Below are positions 24,518 to 33,711 of a DNA stretch of 50,846 nucleotides, in pieces. The notes under the pieces are model-generated. The model saw only the letters and a program-made list of their open reading frames with translations, was not told the origin of the DNA and ran no database searches. The number at the start of each line of letters is the position of its first letter. Position 1 is the stretch's first letter. The stretch comes from an uncultured bacterium. Lineage in GTDB: Bacteria; Actinomycetota; Coriobacteriia; Coriobacteriales; Coriobacteriaceae. The stretch lies in NCBI GenBank assembly GCA_905216145.1, contig CAJMST010000015.1, positions 1 to 50,846 on the forward strand, written 5' to 3'. A program made the position numbers and the translations under genes.

Positions 24518-24665
24518 ATAAACCGACGGGCCGCCCCGCCCATCCCCATCCACCTGCCGCTACCTGCTGTCCGCCGATTTCCGTTGCGCTGCTGTATTCC
24601 CATGCCATATCCTCTAGATAACTACGCGGCATCATCGCCGCCGCGCCTACAAGAGAGGAATGTCC

Positions 24666-26696
24666 ATGACCGCACCTGCATCCAAGCTGCTCCAGCCCAT
24701 TACGGTTGGCCCCCTTGAGCTCAAGAACCGCATTATGTTTCCGCCGCTGACCACCGGCTACGAGGAGCGTGACGGTTCCATCGGCGAGCGCAGCCTGGCT
24801 TTTTACGAGCGCTTGGCCCGTGGCGGCGTGAGCTACATCGTCATCGGCGACGTCGCTCCCGTCATGACCGCAAGCCCCACGCCCAAGCTGGCAACCGACG
24901 CCCAGATCCCCACGTTTGAGGCCCTGGCCGATGCCGTCCACAAGCACGGCGCCAAGGTCGCGCTGCAGCTGTTCCACCCCGAGTACGACGTGCCCGGTGT
25001 CGGCCGCATGGTCATGGGTTCCATGGCCGCCGCCAAGGCCGCGCAGGAGGCCAAGGCCGCCGGCGACGAGGAGGCCTTTGCCGCCAAGATGGCCGAGTCC
25101 AACGAGATCCGCAATCAGGCATACGCCAAGCTGCACCACGACATGCAGCACTTTGTGAACGAGGCGAGCGTAGAGCAGCTCACCCAGATCAAGGAGGCCA
25201 TCGCTGCCTCGGCCGCCCGCGCGCAGCAGGCCGGCATCGACGCCATCGAGGTCCACGGCGACCGCCTGGTGGGTTCGCTGTGCTCGGCCATCCTCAACCA
25301 GCGCACCGACGAGTACGGTGGTTCGTTCGAGAACCGCGTTCGCTACGCGCTGGAGGTCGTCGCTGCCATTAAGGAAGCCGCGCCGCAGCTGATGGTGGAG
25401 TACAAACTCCCCGTGATCATGGAGAACCCCGACGGCACGCCGCGCGGCAAGGGCGGCCTGCAGCCCGACGAGGCCTGCGAGTTCGCCAAGTTGCTCGAGG
25501 GCGCGGGCATCGACATGATTCAGGTCGCACAGGCCAACCACACCGGCAACATGGGAGACACCATTCCGCCCATGGGCGCCATGCCCTACAACTGGACGCT
25601 GCCCGTGGCCGAGCGCGTCAAGGCCCTGGTCTCCGTGCCGGTGGCAACCGTGGGCCGTGTTGTCTCGGTCGAAGCCGGCGAGAAGATTCTGGAAGACGGC
25701 GCGGCCGACATCATCGCCTACGGCCGCTCGCTCATGTGCGACCCCGACATTGCGCTGAAGGCCGCCACGGGTGAGCCCATCCGCGAGTGCCTCAACTGCA
25801 ACAAGGGTTGCGTCGACGCGATTCAAAACCGCAAGTACATTTCGTGCGTGCTCAACGCCGAGAACGGCGACGAGACGACCATCGCCATCAAGCCGGGCGA
25901 GGGCGACAAGAAGATCGCCGTGGTGGGCGGCGGCATCGCCGGCCTGGAGGCCGCACGCGTGGCGGCCAAGCGCGGCTACGACGTGACCATCTACGAGGCG
26001 AGCGATCATCTGGGCGGCCAGATTGCGCTGGCGGCTGCGCCCCCGCGCAAGGACGAGATCATGCGCTCGGTCGAGTACTACGAGAAGATTCTGCCTGGCC
26101 TGGGCGTGAAGGTTGAGCTCAGCCATGCCGCTACCGCTGAGGACCTCAACGCCGCCGATGCCGCGATTGTGGCCGTGGGCGCGCACGACGTGGTCATTCC
26201 TGTTCCGGGTGCCGATTCGGAGAAGGTCGTCTCGAGCTGGGACGTGCTGGCCGGCAAGGTGGAGCTTACGGGCCGCGTCGCCGTCATTGGCGGTGGCCTG
26301 GTGGGCACCGAGACTGCCGAATACCTGCTGCAGCACGGCTGCGAGGTGGCGATCGTCGAGATGCTCGACAAGATTGCCGCGGGCGAGTCCGAGACCATTC
26401 TGCCGCTGATTATGAGCGACTTTGCTGCCCACAACGTGGAGCAGCACGTGAAGACCCGCCTGACCGCCATTACCGACGAGGGCGTGGAGGCCGTTCGCAC
26501 CACCGAGGACGGCGCCGAGGAGCCGGTGAAGATCGCCTGCGATTACGTGGTGATGGCCGTGGGCTCCAAGGCCAACGCGTTTGACCTGGATGGCGTGACG
26601 GTGCCCGTGACCTACGTGGGAGACTGCTCGGGCGAGCGCACCGCCGACATCGCGAGCGCCATTCGCACGGCGTATCACGCGGCCAACGAGCTGTAG
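24666..26696 (+). CDS. NADH:flavin oxidoreductase / 2-enoate reductase-type flavoprotein
   Basis: Protein of 676 residues with three parts. An old-yellow-enzyme TIM barrel (about 1-345) has LKNRIMFPPLTTGYEERDG, IEVHGDRLVGSLCSAILNQRTDEYGGSFENR and GRSLMCDPDI. A [4Fe-4S] cysteine cluster follows (CLNCNKGCVDAIQNRKYISC). The C-terminal dinucleotide domain has IAVVGGGIAGLEAARVAAKRG and VAVIGGGLVGTETAEYLL. This architecture is that of 2,4-dienoyl-CoA reductase, trimethylamine dehydrogenase and enoate reductases (including BaiCD-type bile acid enzymes). Substrate is not inferable from sequence alone; a reductive role with NADH is likely. AGAGGA six bases before it favours ATG 24666 over 24660. Confidence 0.85.
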   Translation: MTAPASKLLQPITVGPLELKNRIMFPPLTTGYEERDGSIGERSLAFYERLARGGVSYIVIGDVAPVMTASPTPKLATDAQIPTFEALADAVHKHGAKVALQLFHPEYDVPGVGRMVMGSMAAAKAAQEAKAAGDEEAFAAKMAESNEIRNQAYAKLHHDMQHFVNEASVEQLTQIKEAIAASAARAQQAGIDAIEVHGDRLVGSLCSAILNQRTDEYGGSFENRVRYALEVVAAIKEAAPQLMVEYKLPVIMENPDGTPRGKGGLQPDEACEFAKLLEGAGIDMIQVAQANHTGNMGDTIPPMGAMPYNWTLPVAERVKALVSVPVATVGRVVSVEAGEKILEDGAADIIAYGRSLMCDPDIALKAATGEPIRECLNCNKGCVDAIQNRKYISCVLNAENGDETTIAIKPGEGDKKIAVVGGGIAGLEAARVAAKRGYDVTIYEASDHLGGQIALAAAPPRKDEIMRSVEYYEKILPGLGVKVELSHAATAEDLNAADAAIVAVGAHDVVIPVPGADSEKVVSSWDVLAGKVELTGRVAVIGGGLVGTETAEYLLQHGCEVAIVEMLDKIAAGESETILPLIMSDFAAHNVEQHVKTRLTAITDEGVEAVRTTEDGAEEPVKIACDYVVMAVGSKANAFDLDGVTVPVTYVGDCSGERTADIASAIRTAYHAANEL

Positions 26697-26771
26697 TTGA
26701 ACATCGCGGCCAGGCGGGGCGGTAGCACGGATCCGTCTCGCCCGGCTGTGTCCCGTCGGGTGTCAACCGGT

Positions 26772-26812
26772 GCGGGGCCTGCAAGCGCAGCAGGTCCCGC
26801 CCTTTTTGTTTT
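26772..26812 (+). terminator. terminator after the flavoprotein gene
   Basis: GCGGGGCCTGC pairs with GCAGGTCCCGC, followed by CCTTTTTGTTTT. It lies about 75 bases beyond the stop codon. Confidence 0.8.
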
Positions 26813-27136
26813 GCTCCGGTGGATGGCAATGCGCGGTAATCATGAGGAGTGAGGACGTCTACTGCCTTGCAGATCACTCAAAATTATTGGGGGAGGGGTT
26901 AATAACTATATCCTCTATACCAAAGGACATAAAGAGATGCCAATTATGTTGACAAGCGAATGACGATTAGCTGCGAGTCGGCTACCAGCGTAAATAATCG
27001 ATAAAGAAATGTCGTAATTTGGTGCCAAATGCCCAGATAACGCCGCGTCTATTTCAATTAACTACTTTGAGCAAACAGTAAAATGCTACCATCTAACATG
27101 CACGTAAGAAAACAGTTTAACGTTTAGGGCTGAGAA
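26813..27136. other. AT-rich non-coding stretch
   Basis: About 320 bases visibly richer in A and T than the flanking genes. No gene, tRNA or clear repeat was identified. It precedes the orphan HTH gene and may carry its promoter. Confidence 0.5.
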
Positions 27137-27541
27137 GTGGCAGGTATGTCAGAAGCAACAAGGACTCGTACGCATGCGCCAGAGGTTAGGCAGCGCGCCG
27201 TCGAGATCCTCCAAGAGGGGGTCGGTCATCGCGCCCTCGCCGCGGAGCTTGGCATTCCCCAGGCCACGGCTCGTCAGTGGGCCCGCGCATATGCCGTGGG
27301 CGGTGCCGACGCCGTTCTCAACGCCGGTTCGCATCATCACACCTATTCGTACGAAGTTAAGCTCGCCGTGGTCAAGGACCGCTTGGAAAACGGCTTAACG
27401 GTTCGCGAGGCCATGATCAAACACAAGATTCCCAGCGAGTCTTCGGTCAAGGCTTGGTGCCGTCAGTACCGCGAGAGCGGTGAGTCCGCACTGGTCGATA
27501 AGCCGCGCGGTCGCAAGCCGCGCGTTAAAAAGGCGGAATAG
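27137..27541 (+). CDS. orphan double-HTH protein, transposase-OrfA-like
   Basis: A 134-residue basic protein with two helix-turn-helix units: ALAAELGIPQATARQWARAYAVGG, then TVREAMIKHKIPSESSVKAWCRQYRESG. This resembles the DNA-binding N-terminal protein of IS3-type transposons. No catalytic OrfB, no terminal repeats and no frameshift signal follow, so it is an orphan that may act as a regulator. Start is the GTG at 27137 after AGGGCTGAGAA; an ATG at 27146 (SEATRTRTH) is an alternative. A terminator follows immediately. The length is short for a transposase. Confidence 0.7.
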   Translation: MAGMSEATRTRTHAPEVRQRAVEILQEGVGHRALAAELGIPQATARQWARAYAVGGADAVLNAGSHHHTYSYEVKLAVVKDRLENGLTVREAMIKHKIPSESSVKAWCRQYRESGESALVDKPRGRKPRVKKAE

Positions 27542-27553
27542 CAAACGGGATGG

Positions 27554-27576
27554 TGCGCCCACGGGGGCGCATTTTT
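27554..27576 (+). terminator. terminator after the HTH gene
   Basis: TGCGCCC (27554-27560), ACGG, GGGCGCA (27565-27571), then five T. A clear rho-independent terminator. The 250 bases to the hydrogenase operon (27577-27826) contain no evident gene. Confidence 0.85.
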
Positions 27577-27826
27577 CTTACCGCGCCAATACCGCGAGTG
27601 GGCGCGAGCCCCCGGGACATCCTCCCAAGCGGTCAATAAACCGCGCGATACGCCTCTTGCGCTCACCGGAGTGACAGAGACGTGCTGCCCCTCTACTCCA
27701 ATGCGGACAGGCTCCTTGCCTCGTACGCCTAAAACTCCCCAGTTGACCGAAAACCTGCCGCCGCTACTCCTCAATTGAGCTATAACGTTAAACAATTGCA
27801 GCGTTTTTGCATGGGGGAGTGATGGT

Positions 27827-30709
27827 ATGACGCTACTGTATTTCCTTACCCTGTTTCCGCTGGTACCGGCGCTGGGCATGCTGCTCGCGCGCGGTGACCG
27901 CGCCCGCGATGCGGTGGGGCTCATAGGCTCCGGCATTATTATGGCGGTGACAGTTGTAGTCGCCGTCATGTTTTTTGGCACGGGTCCGCAGAGCTTTGAG
28001 GTTGCCCCCGGCACCTCGCATGTGCTCTCGATCATCAGCTCCGCTATCGATGTCATCCTGTGCGCCGTCATCCTGTACAACGCGTACAAATATAGGAACG
28101 CGCTCACCACGGTGCTCGGCATAGTCCAGCTGGTGGGTTCGCTCGCCTTTGCAGCCATGACGCTGCCCGCGGCCGAGGCCGTCACGGCAACGCCTCTCTA
28201 CCTGGACTACATGAGTGTGATCATGGTCCTCGCCGTCGGCATCGTCGGCAGCCTCATCTGCGTGTATGCCTTGGGTTACATGAAGGACTTCCAAGCGCAC
28301 GATGAGCACGAGGCCGCGCTGCGCGGGCAGACCGCGCCCGACCGTCGCCCGCAGTTCCTGGCGCTCATGTTCCTGTTCCTCTCGGCCATGTTCGTCATCG
28401 TGACGAGCGACAACCTTGAGTGGCTGTTCTGCGGTTGGGAAATCACCACCGTGTGCTCGTTCCTTATGATTGGCTACACGCGCACGCCCGAGGCCATCAA
28501 AAACGCCTTTACCCAGATCATCCTCAATATGCTGGGCGGCATCGCGTTTTTGGCGGGGCTCATGTACCTGCACGTTAACGGCATGCCGATGACCATCACC
28601 GGCATGATCAGACTTGCCGAGGCCGGCACCGCGCGATCCGCGCTGCTGGTGATGCCGGTCATCCTGCTGTCGCTCGCCGCACTCACCAAGGCCGCACAGA
28701 TGCCGTTCCACACTTGGCTGCTCGGCGCCATGGTTGCCCCCACGCCCACGAGCGCCCTGCTGCACTCGTCCACCATGGTCAAGGCCGGCGTGTTCCTGAT
28801 GGTCAAGCTGAGCCCGCTTTATGCCATCTATCCCGTGACCGGCTTTATGGTCACGAGTGTGGGTGCCATCACGTTTTTGCTCGCCGCTCTCATGGCCATC
28901 TCGCAGAGCAATGCCAAGCGCGTGCTCGCGTTCTCCACCATTTCCAACTTGGGTCTCATCAGTGCCTGCCTGGGTGTCGGCGCGCCCGAGGCCGTATGGG
29001 CGGCCATCTTCCTGATCCTGTTCCACACGGTGGCCAAGTCGCTGCTGTTCCTGTGCGTGGGCACGGCTGAGCATCATATCGGCAGCCGCAATATCGAGGA
29101 CATGGATGGTATGTTCAGCCGCATGCCGCACCTGACGCGCCTGATGATGCTGGGCATCATGGGCATGTTTGTGGCGCCGTTTGGCATGCTCGTGTCCAAG
29201 TGGGGCGCCCTGGTGGCGTTTGCGCAGACCGGCAACGTGCTCATGATCATGGTGCTTGCCTTTGGCTCGGCCGCGACGTTTTACTTCTGGGGCAAGTGGC
29301 TTGCCAAGCTTTCGGGCGTCGACCCCACGGCTCAAAACGTTGAGGTCAATGTCCATAAGACCGAATGGATGGCGCTCAACACCATCGCTGCGCTACTGAT
29401 TCTGTGCTGCGTGGCGTTTCCGATTATCTCGAGCGGCCTGGTGTCGCCTTACTTGGCCATGGTGTTTGGCCGCGTACCGTACGTTATTGGCAAGGACGCC
29501 ATGTATCTGATGGTGGTTATCGTGGCGTTTATCGCCGTGGTGCTGCTGACTTCATTCCGCGTGAGCAATAAGCCGCACGTCAACGTATATCTTTCGGGTG
29601 TGGGAACCGACAAATATCGCCATTTCCGCGGTTCGATGGGTCGCGAGGTGAAGGCCGAAAAGCGCAATTGGTACTCGGAGGACGCCCTTGGCGAGAAGCG
29701 CATTAGCCCCGCGGGTAGCGTCGTGTGCTGCAGCATTATCTTGTTTGCGCTGCTGTGTTGCGCGTGGATTGGACCCGAGCGGCTTGCCATGAGCGCGCCC
29801 TCGGTGCTGCGCGGCAAGTATTTTGAAGGTTCGGGCGTCGTGGGCATCTTTATTGGTACCGTGGCGTTTGCCCTGCTGGCGCCTTTGGTTGGTGGCCTGA
29901 TCGACGGCGTTGACCGCAAACTTTCGGCCCGTATGCAGGGCCGCGTGGGCCCGCGCCTGCTCCAGCCTTTCTACGACGTTGCCAAGCTGCTGCGCAAAGC
30001 CCCTGCCAGCGTAAACACCATGGATGATACCTACATGGCGTGCGCGCTCATCTTTACCGTCGTGGGCGGCGGCATCTTTGTGTCGGGTTCCAACACACTG
30101 CTGTGCGCCTTTATGGTGACGCTCGCCGCGATCTTTGTGGTGCTGGCGTCCGCCTCGACGCAAAGCCCGTTTGCCCAGGTTGGCGCCGATCGCGAGCTGC
30201 TGCAGGTCATGAGTTACGAGCCCGCCGTTCTGCTGATGAGCGTGGGCCTGTACCTTGCCACCGACAGCTTCGATTCCATCGCCGTGACGGGGCAGTCGGT
30301 CCCCATCATCGTGTACAGCGCACCCATTTTCCTCGCGTTGCTCGCGGTGCTTACCATCAAGCTGCGCAAGTCGCCGTTTGACCTTTCGTACTCGCATCAC
30401 GCGCATCAGGAGATCGTCCAGGGCGTCGCCACCGAGATGAGCGGCGGCACGCTGGCCAAGATGACCCTTATGCACTGGTGCGAGACCGTGCTGTTTTTGA
30501 TGTGGGTGGGCATGTTCTTTGTCTGGGACAACCCGGTGAGTTGGGTTGTAGCCCTGGTCGTGATGGCCGCGACGTACTTTGTCGAGGTGCTTATCGACAA
30601 CACCTTCGCGCGCAGCACCTGGCGCAGCTGCTTTAAGCTTGGCTGGGGCGTGGCGCTGGTGTTTGGCCTGCTCAACCTTATGCCCATCCTCGTCGACGTG
30701 TTTATTTAG
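27827..30709 (+). CDS. echAB: EchA-EchB fusion: ion-pumping membrane arm of Ech-type hydrogenase
   Basis: A 960-residue polytopic membrane protein. Residues about 1-650 are a NuoL/MrpD-family antiporter-like subunit with many membrane segments and the family signature AAQMPFHTWLLGAMVAPTP, then ALLHSSTMVKAGVFLMVKL with conserved Lys and His. Residues about 665-960 match NuoH/HycD/EchB: GRVGPRLLQPFYDVAKLLRK, SPFAQVGADRELLQVMSYEP, and the Ech-typical KSPFDLSYSHHAHQEIVQG. In Methanosarcina EchA and EchB are separate. The operon order (AB, C, D, E, F) is the same. GGGGGAG precedes the ATG. The complex would use ferredoxin oxidation to reduce protons and pump ions. Confidence 0.92.
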   Translation: MTLLYFLTLFPLVPALGMLLARGDRARDAVGLIGSGIIMAVTVVVAVMFFGTGPQSFEVAPGTSHVLSIISSAIDVILCAVILYNAYKYRNALTTVLGIVQLVGSLAFAAMTLPAAEAVTATPLYLDYMSVIMVLAVGIVGSLICVYALGYMKDFQAHDEHEAALRGQTAPDRRPQFLALMFLFLSAMFVIVTSDNLEWLFCGWEITTVCSFLMIGYTRTPEAIKNAFTQIILNMLGGIAFLAGLMYLHVNGMPMTITGMIRLAEAGTARSALLVMPVILLSLAALTKAAQMPFHTWLLGAMVAPTPTSALLHSSTMVKAGVFLMVKLSPLYAIYPVTGFMVTSVGAITFLLAALMAISQSNAKRVLAFSTISNLGLISACLGVGAPEAVWAAIFLILFHTVAKSLLFLCVGTAEHHIGSRNIEDMDGMFSRMPHLTRLMMLGIMGMFVAPFGMLVSKWGALVAFAQTGNVLMIMVLAFGSAATFYFWGKWLAKLSGVDPTAQNVEVNVHKTEWMALNTIAALLILCCVAFPIISSGLVSPYLAMVFGRVPYVIGKDAMYLMVVIVAFIAVVLLTSFRVSNKPHVNVYLSGVGTDKYRHFRGSMGREVKAEKRNWYSEDALGEKRISPAGSVVCCSIILFALLCCAWIGPERLAMSAPSVLRGKYFEGSGVVGIFIGTVAFALLAPLVGGLIDGVDRKLSARMQGRVGPRLLQPFYDVAKLLRKAPASVNTMDDTYMACALIFTVVGGGIFVSGSNTLLCAFMVTLAAIFVVLASASTQSPFAQVGADRELLQVMSYEPAVLLMSVGLYLATDSFDSIAVTGQSVPIIVYSAPIFLALLAVLTIKLRKSPFDLSYSHHAHQEIVQGVATEMSGGTLAKMTLMHWCETVLFLMWVGMFFVWDNPVSWVVALVVMAATYFVEVLIDNTFARSTWRSCFKLGWGVALVFGLLNLMPILVDVFI

Positions 30710-30721
30710 GAGGCGGCGTTT

Positions 30722-31306
30722 ATGGATCATAAAATGTCGCGCTCGCCGTGGGTTATTCATTACGACGGCTCGAGCTGCAACGGATGCGATATCGAGGTGC
30801 TGGCCTCGCTCACGCCGCTGTTTGATGCGGAACGCTTTGGCGTGGTCAACACCGGCAACCCCAAGCATGCGGACATCTTTTTGGTGACGGGTTCGGTCAA
30901 TGCGCAGAACCTGCCCGTCGTGCGCCAGATCTACAACCAGATGCTCGAGCCCAAGTGCGTGGTGGCGTGCGGCATTTGCGCGTGCTCGGGCGGCGTGTTC
31001 CGCGATGCGTACAACGTGATCGGCGGCGTGGACCGCGCGATTCCCGTGGACGTGTACGCGCCCGGATGCGCCATTCGCCCCGAGACCGTGATCGATGCCA
31101 TCGTGGAGGCGTGCGGCATCCTGGACCAGAAGGAGGCCATGATGCGCGCCGGCGGCGATCCGCTCACCGTGGGCGGCGCCGCTACCTGGGACGGTGGCGT
31201 TGAGCTGGGCGAGGACGGGTTTGTGGCTGCTGCGGAGGCCGGCGACGCGACCGCCGCTGGCGACGCACCTGCTGGGACGCCCGCCGCTGCGAAGGAGGCC
31301 GAGTAA
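30722..31306 (+). CDS. echC: Ech-type [NiFe] hydrogenase small subunit
   Basis: NuoB/HycG-family subunit (194 residues) holding the [4Fe-4S] cluster nearest the active site: CNGC (19-22), CGICACSGG (Cys87 in the G-x-C-x3-GG motif) and PGCAIRP (Cys117). The last 40 residues form an Ala/Asp-rich tail after the conserved domain, not seen in most relatives. AGGAGG precedes the start. Its stop overlaps the next gene by one base, so translation is coupled. Cytoplasmic face of the membrane complex. Confidence 0.92.
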   Translation: MDHKMSRSPWVIHYDGSSCNGCDIEVLASLTPLFDAERFGVVNTGNPKHADIFLVTGSVNAQNLPVVRQIYNQMLEPKCVVACGICACSGGVFRDAYNVIGGVDRAIPVDVYAPGCAIRPETVIDAIVEACGILDQKEAMMRAGGDPLTVGGAATWDGGVELGEDGFVAAAEAGDATAAGDAPAGTPAAAKEAE

Positions 31307-32013
31307 TGCAAAAGGCTATCTATACCACCGTCCGGATCGACGAGCTCCTGTCGCATGTCCAGGCGCTCAAGGGCGTCGGCGCGCGCTTTGTGCAAATGCA
31401 CGCTGAGCGCAACGTCGACGACGGCACGTATCGCCTGGTCTATACGTTTATCAACGTTCGTGCTGCTCAGGAGCATATTGCGCAGGACGGCAGCTGTGCG
31501 ATCGAGAACCTGGTGGTTGAGGGCATCGACCAGTACCAGGAGATTCCGTCCATCAGCTCGTATTACCCCGCGGTGTTCCCGTTTGAAAATGAGGCCCACG
31601 ACCTGTTTGGTCTTGCCATTACCGATATGCAGATCGACTTTAAGGGCTTTTTCTACCAGGTCTCGACTGCCGAGCCCATGAGCGTTATCACGCCCGAGGT
31701 GAAGGCTGCGCGCGAGAAGGCCATGAAGGTCCGTGCCGCCGCCGAGGCCAAGGCGCGCAAGGCCGCGGCCGAGAAGGCCGCCGCCGCGGCTGCTGCAGGG
31801 GAAGGCGCTGGCGATGCTGTGGGCGCTGCCGTCGCTCAGCCCGCTGCGGCTACCGGCTCCGATGCTCAGCACGATGAGGTCGCTGCAAAGGCCGCGCTCA
31901 AGGCTGCCGAGATGGAGGCAAAGCTCGCCGCCATGGATCCCGAGAAAGCGGCCAAGGTCCGCGCGGCGCTTGCCGCCAAGGCCGCCCGCGACAAGCAGAA
32001 AAAGGAGGCGTAA
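31306..32013 (+). CDS. echD: Ech-type hydrogenase NuoC-like subunit with Ala/Lys-rich tail
   Basis: About the first 130 residues match the 30-kDa NuoC/HycE N-terminal family: YRLVYTFINVRA and the diagnostic YYPAVFPFENEAHDLFGL. The remaining 105 residues are a low-complexity, Ala/Lys/Glu-rich helix-prone tail (coiled coil likely), reaching almost to the start of echE. In E. coli this domain is fused to the large subunit; here it is a separate protein as in Ech. Role: peripheral arm assembly. The tail's role is unknown. Confidence 0.88.
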   Translation: MQKAIYTTVRIDELLSHVQALKGVGARFVQMHAERNVDDGTYRLVYTFINVRAAQEHIAQDGSCAIENLVVEGIDQYQEIPSISSYYPAVFPFENEAHDLFGLAITDMQIDFKGFFYQVSTAEPMSVITPEVKAAREKAMKVRAAAEAKARKAAAEKAAAAAAAGEGAGDAVGAAVAQPAAATGSDAQHDEVAAKAALKAAEMEAKLAAMDPEKAAKVRAALAAKAARDKQKKEA

Positions 32014-32018
32014 GGTCC

Positions 32019-33107
32019 ATGGCTCATCGCTCCGTCATTCCGTTTGGCCCGCAGCACCCGGTGCTGCCCGAGCCGCTTCATCTGGACCTGGTGATCGAGG
32101 ACGACCGCGTCATCGAGGCAATTCCGCAGATCGGTTTTGTGCACCGCGGACTCGAGAAGCTCACCGAAAAGCGTGACATGCATCAGTTTGGCTACATCGC
32201 CGAGCGCATCTGCGGTATTTGCGCCGTGGGTCACAGCTGCGGCTATGCCAGCGCCTGCGAGCGCATGCTCGACATTGAGGTGCCCAGCCGCGTGCAGTAT
32301 ATCCGCACCATTTTGCACGAGCTTTCGCGCATTCACTCGCACCTGCTGTGGCTGGGCCTGCTTGCCGACGCCTTTGGTTTCGAGGCGTTGTTCTATCGTT
32401 CGTGGACCCTGCGCGAGCAGATTCTCAAGATCTTTGAGAGCACTTGCGGCGGGCGCGTGATTCTGTCGATTAACGAGATCGGCGGCCTTAAACACGACAT
32501 TGAGGACTCCGAGCTGGCGGGCATTGTCCAGACGCTCGATGCCATGCGTCCCGACTACGAGGCCCTGGTGCATACGTTTTTGGACGACAATAGCTGCGGC
32601 GAGCGCCTGCACGGTGTAGGCGTGATCAGCAAGAAGGACGCGCTGGAGCTTTCGATGGTCGGCCCGTTCGGTCGCGCCTCGGGCGTGGACTACGACGTGC
32701 GCATGTTCGGTGACGGCGCCTATTCGGATCTGGCTGCGTTTGAGCCGATTGTGGCTACCGACGGCGACTGCTATGCCCGCTGCCAGGTGCGTTGTGCCGA
32801 GGTCACGCAGGCCATGGACATCATCAAGGAGCTTGTGGGCAAGATACCGCACGACGGAATCGGCGGGCGCACCAAGCTCACGCCGGCCGACGGCGCGCGC
32901 GGCGAGGTTGTGATTGAGCAGCCGCGCGGCGAGGCGTATTACTATGTGCGCGGCAACGGCACCAAGAACCTGGACCGTTTTCGCGTGCGCACGCCGACGT
33001 CGCAGAACCTGGCGGGTCTGACGCATGCACTGCAGGGCGTGCTCCTTGCCAACGTGCCCATGATTATCCTGACCATCGACCCCTGCATTAGCTGCACGGA
33101 AAGGTAG
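32019..33107 (+). CDS. echE: Ech-type [NiFe] hydrogenase large subunit
   Basis: NuoD/HycE family catalytic subunit (362 residues). The nickel ligands are present: L1 motif RICGICAVGH (Cys65, Cys68, with His72) and L2 motif DPCISC (Cys356, Cys359), so it is a true hydrogenase rather than a complex I subunit. The chain stops at DPCISCTER. There is no C-terminal extension of the kind removed by a maturation endopeptidase in most [NiFe] enzymes; absence has been reported for CooH-like members. EchE and its partners make the peripheral ferredoxin-linked H2 module. Confidence 0.92.
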   Translation: MAHRSVIPFGPQHPVLPEPLHLDLVIEDDRVIEAIPQIGFVHRGLEKLTEKRDMHQFGYIAERICGICAVGHSCGYASACERMLDIEVPSRVQYIRTILHELSRIHSHLLWLGLLADAFGFEALFYRSWTLREQILKIFESTCGGRVILSINEIGGLKHDIEDSELAGIVQTLDAMRPDYEALVHTFLDDNSCGERLHGVGVISKKDALELSMVGPFGRASGVDYDVRMFGDGAYSDLAAFEPIVATDGDCYARCQVRCAEVTQAMDIIKELVGKIPHDGIGGRTKLTPADGARGEVVIEQPRGEAYYYVRGNGTKNLDRFRVRTPTSQNLAGLTHALQGVLLANVPMIILTIDPCISCTER

Positions 33108-33114
33108 GCGTGGC

Positions 33115-33456
33115 ATGAGTTTACTGACATTTGCCAAGACGGCCTTGGGTTCTATGGTCAAGCAGCCGGTAACGGTGTGCTATCCGCAGGAAAAGTTTAC
33201 AGCGCCCGAGCGCTTGCGCGGACATATCGTTAACGACATGGACGTGTGCATTTGCTGCGGCATGTGCGCACGTCGCTGCCCGGCGGGTGCGCTGGCGGTC
33301 GATCGCAAGGGCGGCACCTGGTCGATCGACCCGTACGCCTGCGTGGTGTGTGGCGAATGCATCGAAAGCTGCCCCAAGCACTGCCTGAGTATGGACACCG
33401 CCCGCACCCCAGTTGCGGCGAACAAGACTCCCACGGTGGAAACCAAGCCGGAATAG
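33115..33456 (+). CDS. echF: Ech-type hydrogenase 2x[4Fe-4S] ferredoxin-like subunit
   Basis: NuoI/HycF-type electron-transfer subunit (113 residues) with two cluster motifs CICCGMCARRCP and CVVCGECIESCP, connecting ferredoxin to the hydrogenase. It ends with a 20-residue Pro/Thr/Lys tail. It is last in the operon. No formate dehydrogenase subunit follows, so a ferredoxin-type donor is more likely than formate. No hyp maturation genes are in this window. Confidence 0.9.
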   Translation: MSLLTFAKTALGSMVKQPVTVCYPQEKFTAPERLRGHIVNDMDVCICCGMCARRCPAGALAVDRKGGTWSIDPYACVVCGECIESCPKHCLSMDTARTPVAANKTPTVETKPE

Positions 33457-33467
33457 CGCTGAAATAG

Positions 33468-33499
33468 GGGCCGGCGGGGCAAAAATGCCCCGCCGGCCC
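33468..33499 (+). terminator. strong hairpin after the Ech operon
   Basis: GGGCCGGCGGGGC (33468-33480), AAAAAT, then GCCCCGCCGGCCC (33487-33499). No T run follows, so it may work as a stabiliser or weak terminator. Confidence 0.55.
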
Positions 33500-33530
33500 G
33501 CGCTTGGGCGCGCGGCTAGGCCGCTGTGAA

Positions 33531-33684
33531 CAAAACTATGCCGGTTTACTACGATGAATCGCCAATCTCCCACCACACCGCATTTAGTAAAAATAAAACC
33601 GCAGGTAGACGGCTTGCGATTTTACGAAAAAAGCGAGTGTGGTCGGGGACTTCGTGTTTATCGTAGTCAACCGGCATAGTTTTG
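33531..33684. repeat. nested palindromic element, type A (left flank of adhesin)
   Basis: A 154-bp unit with ends CAAAACTATGCCGGTT and its complement (AACCGGCATAGTTTTG). A central AAAATAAAACCGCAGGTAGA lies in it. It is related to the elements at 33782, 40592 and 40841. Non-coding. Confidence 0.85.
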
Positions 33685-33711
33685 AAATGGCACCGTATCA
33701 GTAACAGCCTC

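Noticed and set aside
24345..26678. Open reading frame of 777 codons on the minus strand, opposite the flavoprotein
   Set aside because: Shadow of the plus-strand gene; it also reads through the palindrome array, with no known motifs.
26770..26952. Small 60-codon gene after the flavoprotein terminator
   Set aside because: It runs through a terminator stem, has no ribosome site and no family resemblance.
27827..33456. NADH dehydrogenase (complex I) operon
   Set aside because: The large subunit has intact nickel-binding motifs at both ends and there is no NADH-oxidising NuoE/F/G; the composition is that of an Ech-type hydrogenase.
27827..33456. Formate hydrogenlyase
   Set aside because: No formate dehydrogenase subunit is present in this window, and the membrane arm has Ech-specific features; only the hydrogenase side can be supported.
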